From: Clostridia bacterium
Lineage (GTDB): Bacteria > Bacillota > Clostridia > Acetivibrionales > JAFADI01
Reading direction: 5' to 3'
Assembly: GCA_026418695.1 (NCBI GenBank)
Contig: JAOAAU010000049.1
Coordinates: 1 to 48,524 of the forward strand
DNA length: 48,524 nucleotides
The position numbers and the translations under genes were made by a program. Within the stretch, counting starts at the first letter, position 1; each line of letters starts with the position of its first letter. Below the pieces are notes generated by a model. That model searched no databases, was not told the DNA's origin, and saw only the letters and a program-made list of their open reading frames with translations. This document shows positions 35,139 through 42,814 of this stretch, one piece after another.

Positions 35139-36215
35139 ATGAGCAGAGTTTATAATTTTTCCGCTGGACCATCCATGCTGCCGGAAGCAGTGTTAAAGAA
35201 GGCAGCTGAGGAAATGTTGGATTATAAGGGATCAGGAATGTCTGTTATGGAGATGAGCCATAGAGGCAAAGTATATGTGTCTATCATTGAAAAGGCTGAA
35301 AGCCAGCTGCGTAAGCTGATGAATATCCCTGACAACTATTCCGTTCTTTTCCTTCAGGGAGGCGCGTCCACCCAGTTTGCCATGGTTCCCATGAACCTTA
35401 TGGCCCCAAACAAAAAAGCTGATTTGATCAATACAGGAAACTGGTCTAAAAAGGCACTGTCCGAAGCAAAAATGTATGGAGAAGTAAAAGTCATTGCCAG
35501 CTCGGAAGATAAAAACTTCACCTATATTCCTGAGAACTACACAATTTCTTCTGATGCGGACTATGTTCATATTACAAGCAATAATACGCTCGAAGGAACA
35601 CGTTTTGTCGAGTATCCCGACACTGGAAATGTTCCTTTGGTAGCGGATATGTCCAGTGATATTATGTCTGTCGAGATCGATGTGAAGAAATTCGGCCTCA
35701 TTTACGCAGGTGCACAAAAGAACCTGGGACCTGCAGGCGTTACTGTAGTAATCATTAGAAATGATCTCATCGGAAAGCACATTGAAAAGACTCCGACCAT
35801 GCTTCGCTATGAAACGCACACCAAGGAAAAGTCACTTTATAATACACCTCCTACCTATTCTGTTTATATCGCAGGTCTTGTATTTGACTGGATCGACGAA
35901 ATGGGTGGGGTTAAAGCCATTGAAGCCATCAATATTGAGAAGGCTAAAATCCTCTATGACTTCCTTGAGGAATCCAAGATGTTTATCAATCCAGTTGTGA
36001 AGAAGGACCGTTCTCTGATGAACGTACCTTTCACAGCGCCAACCGATGAATTGAATGAAAAATTCATTGCGGAATCTGAAAAGGCAGGCTTGTGCACACT
36101 GCGTGGACATAGACTGATAGGCGGCATGAGAGCAAGTATTTATAATGCGATGCCGATTGAAGGTGTGAAGAAATTGGTTGAATTTATGAAGAAGTTTGAG
36201 ATGGAGAACAAATAG
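35139..36215 (+). CDS. serC: Phosphoserine aminotransferase
   Basis: The 358-residue protein is a complete class V aminotransferase. It begins RVYNFSAGPSMLPEAVL and has the PLP-lysine motif YAGAQKNLGPAG (Lys near 194). It ends with HRLIGGMRASIYNAMPIEGVKKLVEFM. It converts 3-phosphohydroxypyruvate and glutamate to phosphoserine and 2-oxoglutarate. It is the first gene behind a glycine riboswitch and lies 11 bases before serA. GGGGAG precedes ATG 35139. Confidence 0.96.
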   Translation: MSRVYNFSAGPSMLPEAVLKKAAEEMLDYKGSGMSVMEMSHRGKVYVSIIEKAESQLRKLMNIPDNYSVLFLQGGASTQFAMVPMNLMAPNKKADLINTGNWSKKALSEAKMYGEVKVIASSEDKNFTYIPENYTISSDADYVHITSNNTLEGTRFVEYPDTGNVPLVADMSSDIMSVEIDVKKFGLIYAGAQKNLGPAGVTVVIIRNDLIGKHIEKTPTMLRYETHTKEKSLYNTPPTYSVYIAGLVFDWIDEMGGVKAIEAINIEKAKILYDFLEESKMFINPVVKKDRSLMNVPFTAPTDELNEKFIAESEKAGLCTLRGHRLIGGMRASIYNAMPIEGVKKLVEFMKKFEMENK

Positions 36216-36226
36216 GGGGCGATTAA

Positions 36227-37396
36227 ATGTATAAGCTGCAAATGCTTAATAATATATCTGAAAAGGGTTTGGAGCTGCTGCCTCAAGATGCCTATGAGGT
36301 AGCGGACAAAGTTTCCGATCCGGATGGAATCCTGGTTAGAAGCGCCAATATGCATGAAATTGAATTCGGGAAGAATTTAAAAGCCATTGCAAGAGCCGGA
36401 GCAGGAGTGAACAATATCCCGATTGAGAAATGTACCGAAAAGGGAATTGTAGTATTTAACACTCCCGGTGCGAATGCGAATGGTGTAAAGGAACTTGTAC
36501 TCGCATCCCTTTTCCTTTCCTCAAGAAGAATCTTTCAGGGAATTAACTGGGCTCAATCTTTAAAAGGAAAGGGCGAAGAAGTCCCAAAAATGGTTGAAAA
36601 GGGAAAGTCCCAGTTTGAAGGACCGGAAATCAAGGGGAAACGGCTTGGAGTCATTGGGTTGGGTGCTATCGGTGTTATGGTTGCCAATGATGCAGTTGGC
36701 TTGGGAATGGAAGTCATGGGATATGACCCGTTTATTTCAGTGGATGCAGCTTGGGGGTTATCAAGGGCTGTTATGAAAGCGGCGAGTCTGGAGCAGCTGT
36801 TGTCAACCTCAGACTATATTACAATTCATGTTCCTTTGAGTGCTAAAACTGAAGGTATGTTAAACAAAGACAAATTCAGTATCATGAAAAAGGGCGTAAG
36901 AATCATCAATCTCGCAAGAGGAGGTCTGATTGATAATAAGGATATACTGGAAGCCCTCAACGATAGAACTGTAGCCTGCTATGTCACAGATTTCCCTGAA
37001 GATGAGCTTTTGGGTCACGATGCAGTCATTACTGTTCCTCACCTCGGTGCTTCAACTCCAGAGTCAGAAGAAAATTGCGCCATGATGGCGGCAGAACAGA
37101 TGAAGAATTTCCTTGAAAGAGGAGCCATCAAGAACGCGGTAAATTTTCCGGACTGTGATTTGATCGATTCCGGGTATAACAGACTGATCGCAGCTCATGA
37201 GAATATTCCTAACATGGTAGGACAGATTACGACCATCCTGGCGAAGAACAAGCTCAATATTGCGAATATGGTAAATCACCACAGAAATGGCATCGGATAC
37301 AATATTATCGATATTGATGGTGAGGTTGACGATTCCGTGGTGGAGAGTTTAAAGAAAATTGAGGGCGTAAAGATGGTTCGGTTGATTCGAAATTAG
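36227..37396 (+). CDS. serA: D-3-phosphoglycerate dehydrogenase with ACT domain
   Basis: The 389-residue protein has the Rossmann motif GVIGLGAIGVMVAND (about 142-156). The catalytic set is Arg in NLARGGLIDN, Glu in FPEDEL and His in VPHLGASTPESEENCA. A C-terminal ACT-type region follows (AHENIPNMVGQITTILAKNKLNIANMVNHHRNGIGYNIIDID). It oxidises 3-phosphoglycerate to 3-phosphohydroxypyruvate, the first step of serine synthesis. The ACT region may give serine feedback. serB is not adjacent. Co-transcribed with serC under the glycine riboswitch. Confidence 0.95.
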   Translation: MYKLQMLNNISEKGLELLPQDAYEVADKVSDPDGILVRSANMHEIEFGKNLKAIARAGAGVNNIPIEKCTEKGIVVFNTPGANANGVKELVLASLFLSSRRIFQGINWAQSLKGKGEEVPKMVEKGKSQFEGPEIKGKRLGVIGLGAIGVMVANDAVGLGMEVMGYDPFISVDAAWGLSRAVMKAASLEQLLSTSDYITIHVPLSAKTEGMLNKDKFSIMKKGVRIINLARGGLIDNKDILEALNDRTVACYVTDFPEDELLGHDAVITVPHLGASTPESEENCAMMAAEQMKNFLERGAIKNAVNFPDCDLIDSGYNRLIAAHENIPNMVGQITTILAKNKLNIANMVNHHRNGIGYNIIDIDGEVDDSVVESLKKIEGVKMVRLIRN

Positions 37397-37447
37397 CTTT
37401 TGTAGTTGATCGATCATAAGATATAAGTTTAAAAATAAGAAATACCT

Positions 37448-37486
37448 AAGACTCTCTTGCAGCTACATGCAAGGGAGTCTTTATTT
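37448..37486 (+). terminator. Terminator after serA
   Basis: A 14-bp stem with one G-T wobble (AAGACTCTCTTGCA against TGCAAGGGAGTCTT) is followed by TTTATTTATT, about 50 bases past the serA stop. From 37487 to 37702 I see only AT-rich spacer. Confidence 0.85.
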
Positions 37487-37702
37487 ATTGAAGAACTAGT
37501 AGTAATATTTGCCTTTTCACTTTACATAAAATAAAGCACCTTAAGATGTAGGTCGCTGCTATTTCTACACGTAACCTTTTGAATTACCAATTATTATTCA
37601 TATGAACTTGTATACTCGTCCAATAGAGAAGTGATATAATTATCTAAATATGTCGATAAACCATAGATTCAATGATGTATATTTTACATAATAATATACC
37701 AT

Positions 37703-37731
37703 ATGACAAAATAACCATTATATGCTATAAT
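37703..37731 (+). promoter_or_regulatory. Promoter of the exopolysaccharide operon
   Basis: ATGACA (37703-37708), 17-bp spacer, TATAAT (37726-37731) with TGC directly before it as an extended -10. It is the best promoter in the 400-bp gap before the operon. Confidence 0.65.
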
Positions 37732-37794
37732 TTATTTTACGTATTTTATTCAGCTTAATAGTGAACCTCATTCATTAGTATAAATAACTTCCTT

Positions 37795-38952
37795 GTGAGA
37801 AGAGGGATTTTTATCAGAAAGAGACTAATAGTGACTTCTATCTTTATTGCAATGATTGCCGTAATTGCTGTTTCATTTAGTTTATTGCATAAGGAATATC
37901 AATATGTAAAAATCCATCCGGAAGTAGTATTTAGCAGCGATGAAGAAAAGGAAGCCTATGACTTTATCTTTCGAAATCTTGCTTCTGAAAGCGGTGGGAT
38001 TTATACGAATGCTTTACATAGTAGCTCGGTAGGGGACTTGCCGGGAGGGAGCGAAATACTATCAGAGTCTGTTGGACTTATCCTGCAGTATGCCATTGAG
38101 TCGGGCAGCCAAACATTGTTTGAAAAATACTTCCTCTATCTAAAGGAAGTGATGATGAAAAAGAACCTCGTGATTTGGAAGGTGGACGACCAGCATAAGA
38201 AGAAGTCTGGAAGCAATGCATTAATAGACGATCTTAGAATATGTGGGTTACTGATTGATGCTTCAAAAAAGTGGGGAGAGGAAAAATACCTTAAAACTGG
38301 AATGGGTATAGCAAAGGGGCTCAGAAGGTATAATGTAAAAAATTCTTTTCCAATTGATTTTTATGACTTTAAGTCAACAAAGTCCGGAAATGACTTGGCT
38401 ATAAAGTATTTGGATTTAAATACAATAAAAAAAATATCTGATTACGACGATTCTTGGAAGGTTGTATATTCTGTATCGCTGGAGGTATTCAAAAACGCCA
38501 GTGCTGGAAAAAATGACATATTCTTCATGCACCGATTTGATGTGAAAAAGAGGACTTATGTCAGTGAACCAAAGGTAAACATGATAGAGTTGGCAATAAT
38601 CCTTGAGAATTCTTTAAAAGCAGGCCTAAAGGAAGACCTCACGCTAGGTTGGATAAGAGAGAACTATTTTCGAGATGGATTTATTGTTAATGAATATGGT
38701 TTGGACGATGGAAAAGCGATTTCCAAAGATGAATCTCCGGCCGTTTATGCCATACTTAGCAGAGTTTTCAGCTTGCAGGGAGATCATGATACGGCCAACA
38801 AGCTATACAAACGGATGCTTTCTATGAGAGTAACAGATAAGAATTCAAAGTTTTATGGGGGTTATGCAAATATAAAAACCGGAGAAAGTTTTTCTTTCGA
38901 TAATCTACAGGCGCTGATTACGATTAGATACAAGAAGAATATAGATAAATGA
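37795..38952 (+). CDS. GH8-like glycoside hydrolase (YdaJ/PssZ-like), exopolysaccharide operon
   Basis: The 385-residue frame has one N-terminal membrane anchor (about 11-31). The rest looks like an (alpha/alpha)6 GH8 barrel: an acid candidate Glu91 in ILSESVGLILQYA and SNALIDDLRICGLLIDA with Asp145/146, the pattern of YdaJ and PssZ. It probably trims the polymer outside the membrane. Gene order matches B. subtilis ydaJ-ydaN. GTG 37795 has no ribosome site. AGAGGG (37801-37806) instead sits 6 bases before ATC 37813, so the true start may be that non-standard codon. The next gene overlaps the stop region. Confidence 0.8.
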   Translation: MRRGIFIRKRLIVTSIFIAMIAVIAVSFSLLHKEYQYVKIHPEVVFSSDEEKEAYDFIFRNLASESGGIYTNALHSSSVGDLPGGSEILSESVGLILQYAIESGSQTLFEKYFLYLKEVMMKKNLVIWKVDDQHKKKSGSNALIDDLRICGLLIDASKKWGEEKYLKTGMGIAKGLRRYNVKNSFPIDFYDFKSTKSGNDLAIKYLDLNTIKKISDYDDSWKVVYSVSLEVFKNASAGKNDIFFMHRFDVKKRTYVSEPKVNMIELAIILENSLKAGLKEDLTLGWIRENYFRDGFIVNEYGLDDGKAISKDESPAVYAILSRVFSLQGDHDTANKLYKRMLSMRVTDKNSKFYGGYANIKTGESFSFDNLQALITIRYKKNIDK

Positions 38953-38975
38953 AATGTTTCCAGGGGGAATGCAAA

Positions 38976-39818
38976 ATGTTCAAAAATAGGTTCAAGGGAG
39001 ACTATCTTTTTGTTGCGCTTATCACGTTCATCTCAGTAAATACCACACTTTTACTGATTTATGAAAGGAATACCACGCAGTATATTCTATACGGGGTTAG
39101 CATTATCTTGATTGTTCTGGGATACTTAATGGGCCAGATTGAGGGTATGGTAGCAAGCATTTTCGGGGTATTTGCACTTGGTACATATATGCTTTATGCG
39201 ATCATTGTGCTGAAAACCATGAGGACCTTGGATTTTTCCATGATCCGATGGTTTTTAATTTTTCCTCTAGGCGCTGTTATTGGTGGCAAATACGGGGAAG
39301 TAACAAAGGAGATATTTCAGAAGATCAAGAAATACGACAGGGATATGAATGAGATGGTCAGTATCGATGAATTGACTGGTTTTAATAACGAGAAGCGGTT
39401 TTTTGTGGATCTTGAGCAGGAAGTAAACAGGGCAAAAAGGTATAAAACAAACCTCACAGTTCTTGTTATGCAGATTGCTTACTTTGACAGGCTGGAAGCT
39501 ATATATGGAAAGACAGTATGCAATATGGCCGTCAAAGCGATCGCAGAGCGGATCGAACAATTGCTTAGGGTGTCTGATAAGAAAGCCAGAATCCGCTCGG
39601 ATGAGTTTGCCATTATATTGACCAATACAGATATTGAAGGAGCTGAACGGGTTAGGGAGAAGCTGAAGGAGCTTCTTGAAGAAGTTGTTTTACAGGGAGA
39701 TAGGACTGGAAAGAAGCTGAATTTTTCATATAAAATCGGTATAACTGAAATGGGTATGGAAGATGATATTTTTTCACTTATGAAAAGAGCTGAAGGTGAA
39801 CTCCAATATGATGTTTAA
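38976..39818 (+). CDS. Degenerate GGDEF membrane protein, predicted c-di-GMP receptor (YdaK-like)
   Basis: From ATG 38976 (CAGGGGGAA upstream) the protein is 280 residues. Three to four membrane segments cover about 10-105, and a GGDEF domain covers about 130-280. The active-site motif reads RSDEF (207-211) instead of GGDEF, so cyclase activity is unlikely. The allosteric I-site RVSD (198-201) is intact at the exact 5-residue spacing that binds c-di-GMP. This is the arrangement of PelD-like and YdaK-like receptors. The downstream synthase has no PilZ domain, so this protein is the likely sensor of the operon. ATG 38949 is a weaker start. Confidence 0.85.
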   Translation: MFKNRFKGDYLFVALITFISVNTTLLLIYERNTTQYILYGVSIILIVLGYLMGQIEGMVASIFGVFALGTYMLYAIIVLKTMRTLDFSMIRWFLIFPLGAVIGGKYGEVTKEIFQKIKKYDRDMNEMVSIDELTGFNNEKRFFVDLEQEVNRAKRYKTNLTVLVMQIAYFDRLEAIYGKTVCNMAVKAIAERIEQLLRVSDKKARIRSDEFAIILTNTDIEGAERVREKLKELLEEVVLQGDRTGKKLNFSYKIGITEMGMEDDIFSLMKRAEGELQYDV

Positions 39819-41469
39819 ATCGAAGCTGATAGGAGTTATTCTCACAATCCTGTTTACTGTGACAACATTAAGCACTTTCGTGCGTGCTGTAGAACTTGAA
39901 TACCCGATAAAGAAGATACTAATTGTGTATTCAGAGAGATATGTATTTGGATATAAAACAGATTATATCAATGCTTTTGGACTTCTTCTGAAACATTTCA
40001 ATACAGAGGTAACTTATCAGGACATCAGAGATTATAAAGCTGGAGAAGTTGAAAAGTATGATATTGCTTTTTATATCGGCCTGGACAAGTCAGAGAAGAT
40101 AAAAGATGAACTTATCATGGACTTTGCAGTCACAAGAAAGAAAGTATGCTGGGTCGGAAGTGATATGGAGAGATTTCTAAAAGGAAAGAAAGACTTGGGA
40201 ATAGAATACTTGGGAATCTCAAATGATTATGTTTACAGTACTTATCAGGGGAAAAGCTACTTGGAAAAACGAAAATTCAGAGATATCCTTTTCAAGCCTT
40301 CCACGGCTGGAAGTAAAGAATGGGCAAGCATTTCCAATGGGTCAGTATCTTATCCGTATATCCTTAGTCAAGGTAATATATGGTTGTTTTCAAGGCTTGA
40401 CATGGGTGAGGATGCCGGGAACTACATCATGGCTGATGTTTTACATGAACTGGTTGGTGAAGACCATGAGGAGAAAAGAAAGGCGTTTATCAGAGTAGAA
40501 GATATTCATCCATTCAGAGATCCTGGGGAGACTAAGGAAACCCTGGATATATTGGTACGAAATGACATTCCTTTTATGATGGCAGTGATCCCTGCCTATT
40601 ATAATGGTGGAAATAATACATTGACCTATCTCAACGACAAAAGCAGATTAATAGATGTCATCAAATATGGCACGGAGCACGGAGGAAGTATTATCCTGCA
40701 TGGGTTTACACATCAGGAAAGCTCATCAGCTACCGGCGAAGGATTTGAATTTTGGGATGCAAAAAGAGATAGACCGCTAAATATCAACGAAGAAATGTAC
40801 TTGAGGGACAGGCTCAACAATGGTGTGTTGGAATGTATTAGAAATGATATTTATCCGATTGCGTTTGAACCGCCGCATTATGCAATGTCACAAAAGGGCT
40901 ACGATGTATTGAAGGAGATGTTTTCTACTCTGGTAGCACAGATTCAGACATCGGATGAAGGATTCAGCACAATATCCTATCCATATATGCTTTATAATAC
41001 GTACTGTGCTGAGTATGTAGTTCCGGAGAACTTATCGTATGTTGATCCGAAAAAAGTCGATCCTGTGGATGAGATCAAGGAAAAAGCCAAAAAGCTGCAG
41101 ATTGTGAGAGATAGTGTTGCAGGGGCTTTTTTTCACCCTTATGTCAAAACAGAATATCTCGAGGAAGTTGTAAAGACTTTAAAAGATGAAGGATATGAAT
41201 TCTTTGATTTAAAATCTCTGCCAAATAGGGTCTATACTAAAAATGTCCAAATAAGCACTAACGAAAAAGAAATTCAATTTCAACTGGAAAATACTACGCT
41301 GCAAAAGTTAAAAGCGGATAAGGAATCTTTTATAGCAAAATCAGTTAGGCTGTATACTTGGGGAATTTTCGGCATTGTTGCATTCTTCTGTTTAGCATTT
41401 TTACTGATTTATATTATTATGAGAAGAAAAGAAACAAAAAGTCTATTTGAGAAAAAGGGGGAGAGATAG
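39808..41469 (+). CDS. DUF2334 polysaccharide-deacetylase-like membrane protein (YdaL-like)
   Basis: From ATG 39808 (AAGGTGA upstream, overlapping the previous stop by 11 bases) the protein is 553 residues. It has a signal/anchor at about 6-26 and a C-terminal membrane helix (TWGIFGIVAFFCLAFLLIYIIM) with a basic tail. The middle carries DUF2334/NodB-like metal motifs: RVEDIHP (229-235), LHGFTHQE (His298 and His302) and FEPPHYA. It probably deacetylates or otherwise modifies the nascent polysaccharide at the outer face. Substrate unknown. B. subtilis YdaL occupies the same operon position. Confidence 0.85.
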   Translation: MMFKSKLIGVILTILFTVTTLSTFVRAVELEYPIKKILIVYSERYVFGYKTDYINAFGLLLKHFNTEVTYQDIRDYKAGEVEKYDIAFYIGLDKSEKIKDELIMDFAVTRKKVCWVGSDMERFLKGKKDLGIEYLGISNDYVYSTYQGKSYLEKRKFRDILFKPSTAGSKEWASISNGSVSYPYILSQGNIWLFSRLDMGEDAGNYIMADVLHELVGEDHEEKRKAFIRVEDIHPFRDPGETKETLDILVRNDIPFMMAVIPAYYNGGNNTLTYLNDKSRLIDVIKYGTEHGGSIILHGFTHQESSSATGEGFEFWDAKRDRPLNINEEMYLRDRLNNGVLECIRNDIYPIAFEPPHYAMSQKGYDVLKEMFSTLVAQIQTSDEGFSTISYPYMLYNTYCAEYVVPENLSYVDPKKVDPVDEIKEKAKKLQIVRDSVAGAFFHPYVKTEYLEEVVKTLKDEGYEFFDLKSLPNRVYTKNVQISTNEKEIQFQLENTTLQKLKADKESFIAKSVRLYTWGIFGIVAFFCLAFLLIYIIMRRKETKSLFEKKGER

Positions 41470-42726
41470 TTGTCATTAAGCATACTGGATATACTCTTTA
41501 TATACTGCCTGGTTTCAGTATGGATTCTCCTCTTTTATAATATTATCCTATGTTATCAAGGGTATTTATACTATAACGAAGTTAATAAAGAATCAAATAG
41601 TATTTTAAAGGATATGAGGGATTGGCCTTTTGTATCCATTATGATCCCCGCACACAATGAAGAGAAGGTCATTGAAAAAACAGTTTTGGCCATGAAAAAG
41701 CTTGACTATCCTGATGAGAATTATGAGATTATGGTCATCAACGATAACTCTTCTGATAGGACTGGTGAGATACTTAAGGGGCTTAAGGAGAAAGTTAGCA
41801 ATTTAGTGATTATTACAACAAAACCACCTGAAGGAGGCAAGGGAAAGTCCGGTGCACTGAACGCAGGATTAAAGCATGTCAAAGGTGAATTCATCGTGGT
41901 ATACGATGCGGATAATACTCCGGAAAGATCCGCCCTCAAATATTTAGTTGCAGCTATACTAAAAGACTCCAGCCTAGGTGCTGTGATAGGGAAGTTTAGG
42001 ACCCGCAATAAGAACGTAAATATCTTGACAAAGTTCATTAATATTGAAACACTTAGTTTCCAGTGGATGGCTCAGGCAGGAAGATGGAAGCTTTTTAAAG
42101 TCGCAACCATACCTGGAACCAATTTCATCATCCGAAAAAGTATTCTTGACCAATTAGGGGGATGGGATGAAAAGGCAGTAGCCGAAGATACCGAGTTAAG
42201 CATTCGAATATATGAAAGTGGGTATAGAATCAGGTTTTTCCCTTTGGCGGTGACTTGGGAGCAGGAGCCTGAGAAATGGAGGGTATGGTTAAAGCAGAGA
42301 ACACGCTGGGTCAGGGGTAACATTTATGTAATAAAAAAGTACTTTTCATTGATTTTTAAACTGAAGAAAGGAATTATTTCCTTTGATATTTTGTATTTTT
42401 TTTCAACTTATTTCCTCTTCCTTTCCTCAGTCATCATATCAGATATCATATTTATCCTTGGAATGCTGGATATTGCCAGGATAAGCCTTACAGGCCCATT
42501 TTCGGTTTTGTGGATCCTGGCATATCTTTTGTTTATTCTTGAGGTCTCTATTGCATTGAGCCTTGAGAGGGGAGAAAATACCCTCAAAAATGTACTTTAC
42601 GTAGCTTTGATGTACTTCACCTATTGTCAGGCATGGATCGTGCTTGTCATCAGGAGCTTTTATATTAACACAAAAGATTGGATAACAGGTAAAAAAATAA
42701 CCTGGTATAAGACAGAAAGATTTTGA
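41470..42726 (+). CDS. Processive family-2 glycosyltransferase, polysaccharide synthase (YdaM-like)
   Basis: The 418-residue membrane enzyme has one N-terminal helix and a GT-A domain with Asp92 (VINDNSSD), DAD at 146-148, Asp240 (VAEDTEL) and QRTRW at 276-280, the QxxRW of processive synthases. At least three more helices follow. There is no PilZ domain after the last helix, unlike BcsA. It should polymerise a UDP-sugar and extrude the chain. The start is TTG 41470 directly after the previous stop, behind AGGGGGAGAG. It works with the BcsB-like protein encoded next. Confidence 0.9.
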   Translation: MSLSILDILFIYCLVSVWILLFYNIILCYQGYLYYNEVNKESNSILKDMRDWPFVSIMIPAHNEEKVIEKTVLAMKKLDYPDENYEIMVINDNSSDRTGEILKGLKEKVSNLVIITTKPPEGGKGKSGALNAGLKHVKGEFIVVYDADNTPERSALKYLVAAILKDSSLGAVIGKFRTRNKNVNILTKFINIETLSFQWMAQAGRWKLFKVATIPGTNFIIRKSILDQLGGWDEKAVAEDTELSIRIYESGYRIRFFPLAVTWEQEPEKWRVWLKQRTRWVRGNIYVIKKYFSLIFKLKKGIISFDILYFFSTYFLFLSSVIISDIIFILGMLDIARISLTGPFSVLWILAYLLFILEVSIALSLERGENTLKNVLYVALMYFTYCQAWIVLVIRSFYINTKDWITGKKITWYKTERF

Positions 42727-42814
42727 CTTAGTACTTAAAGAAAGATGTTAGAGTCTAAATCAAGGGGAGACTTTAGCACTGTTTTAGAATTTGTTTAGGG
42801 GAGATGTATGTCAA

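Noticed and set aside
37397..37794. Possible c-di-GMP riboswitch before the exopolysaccharide operon
   Set aside because: None of the conserved GEMM elements was found in the spacer; only the serA terminator and a promoter are visible.
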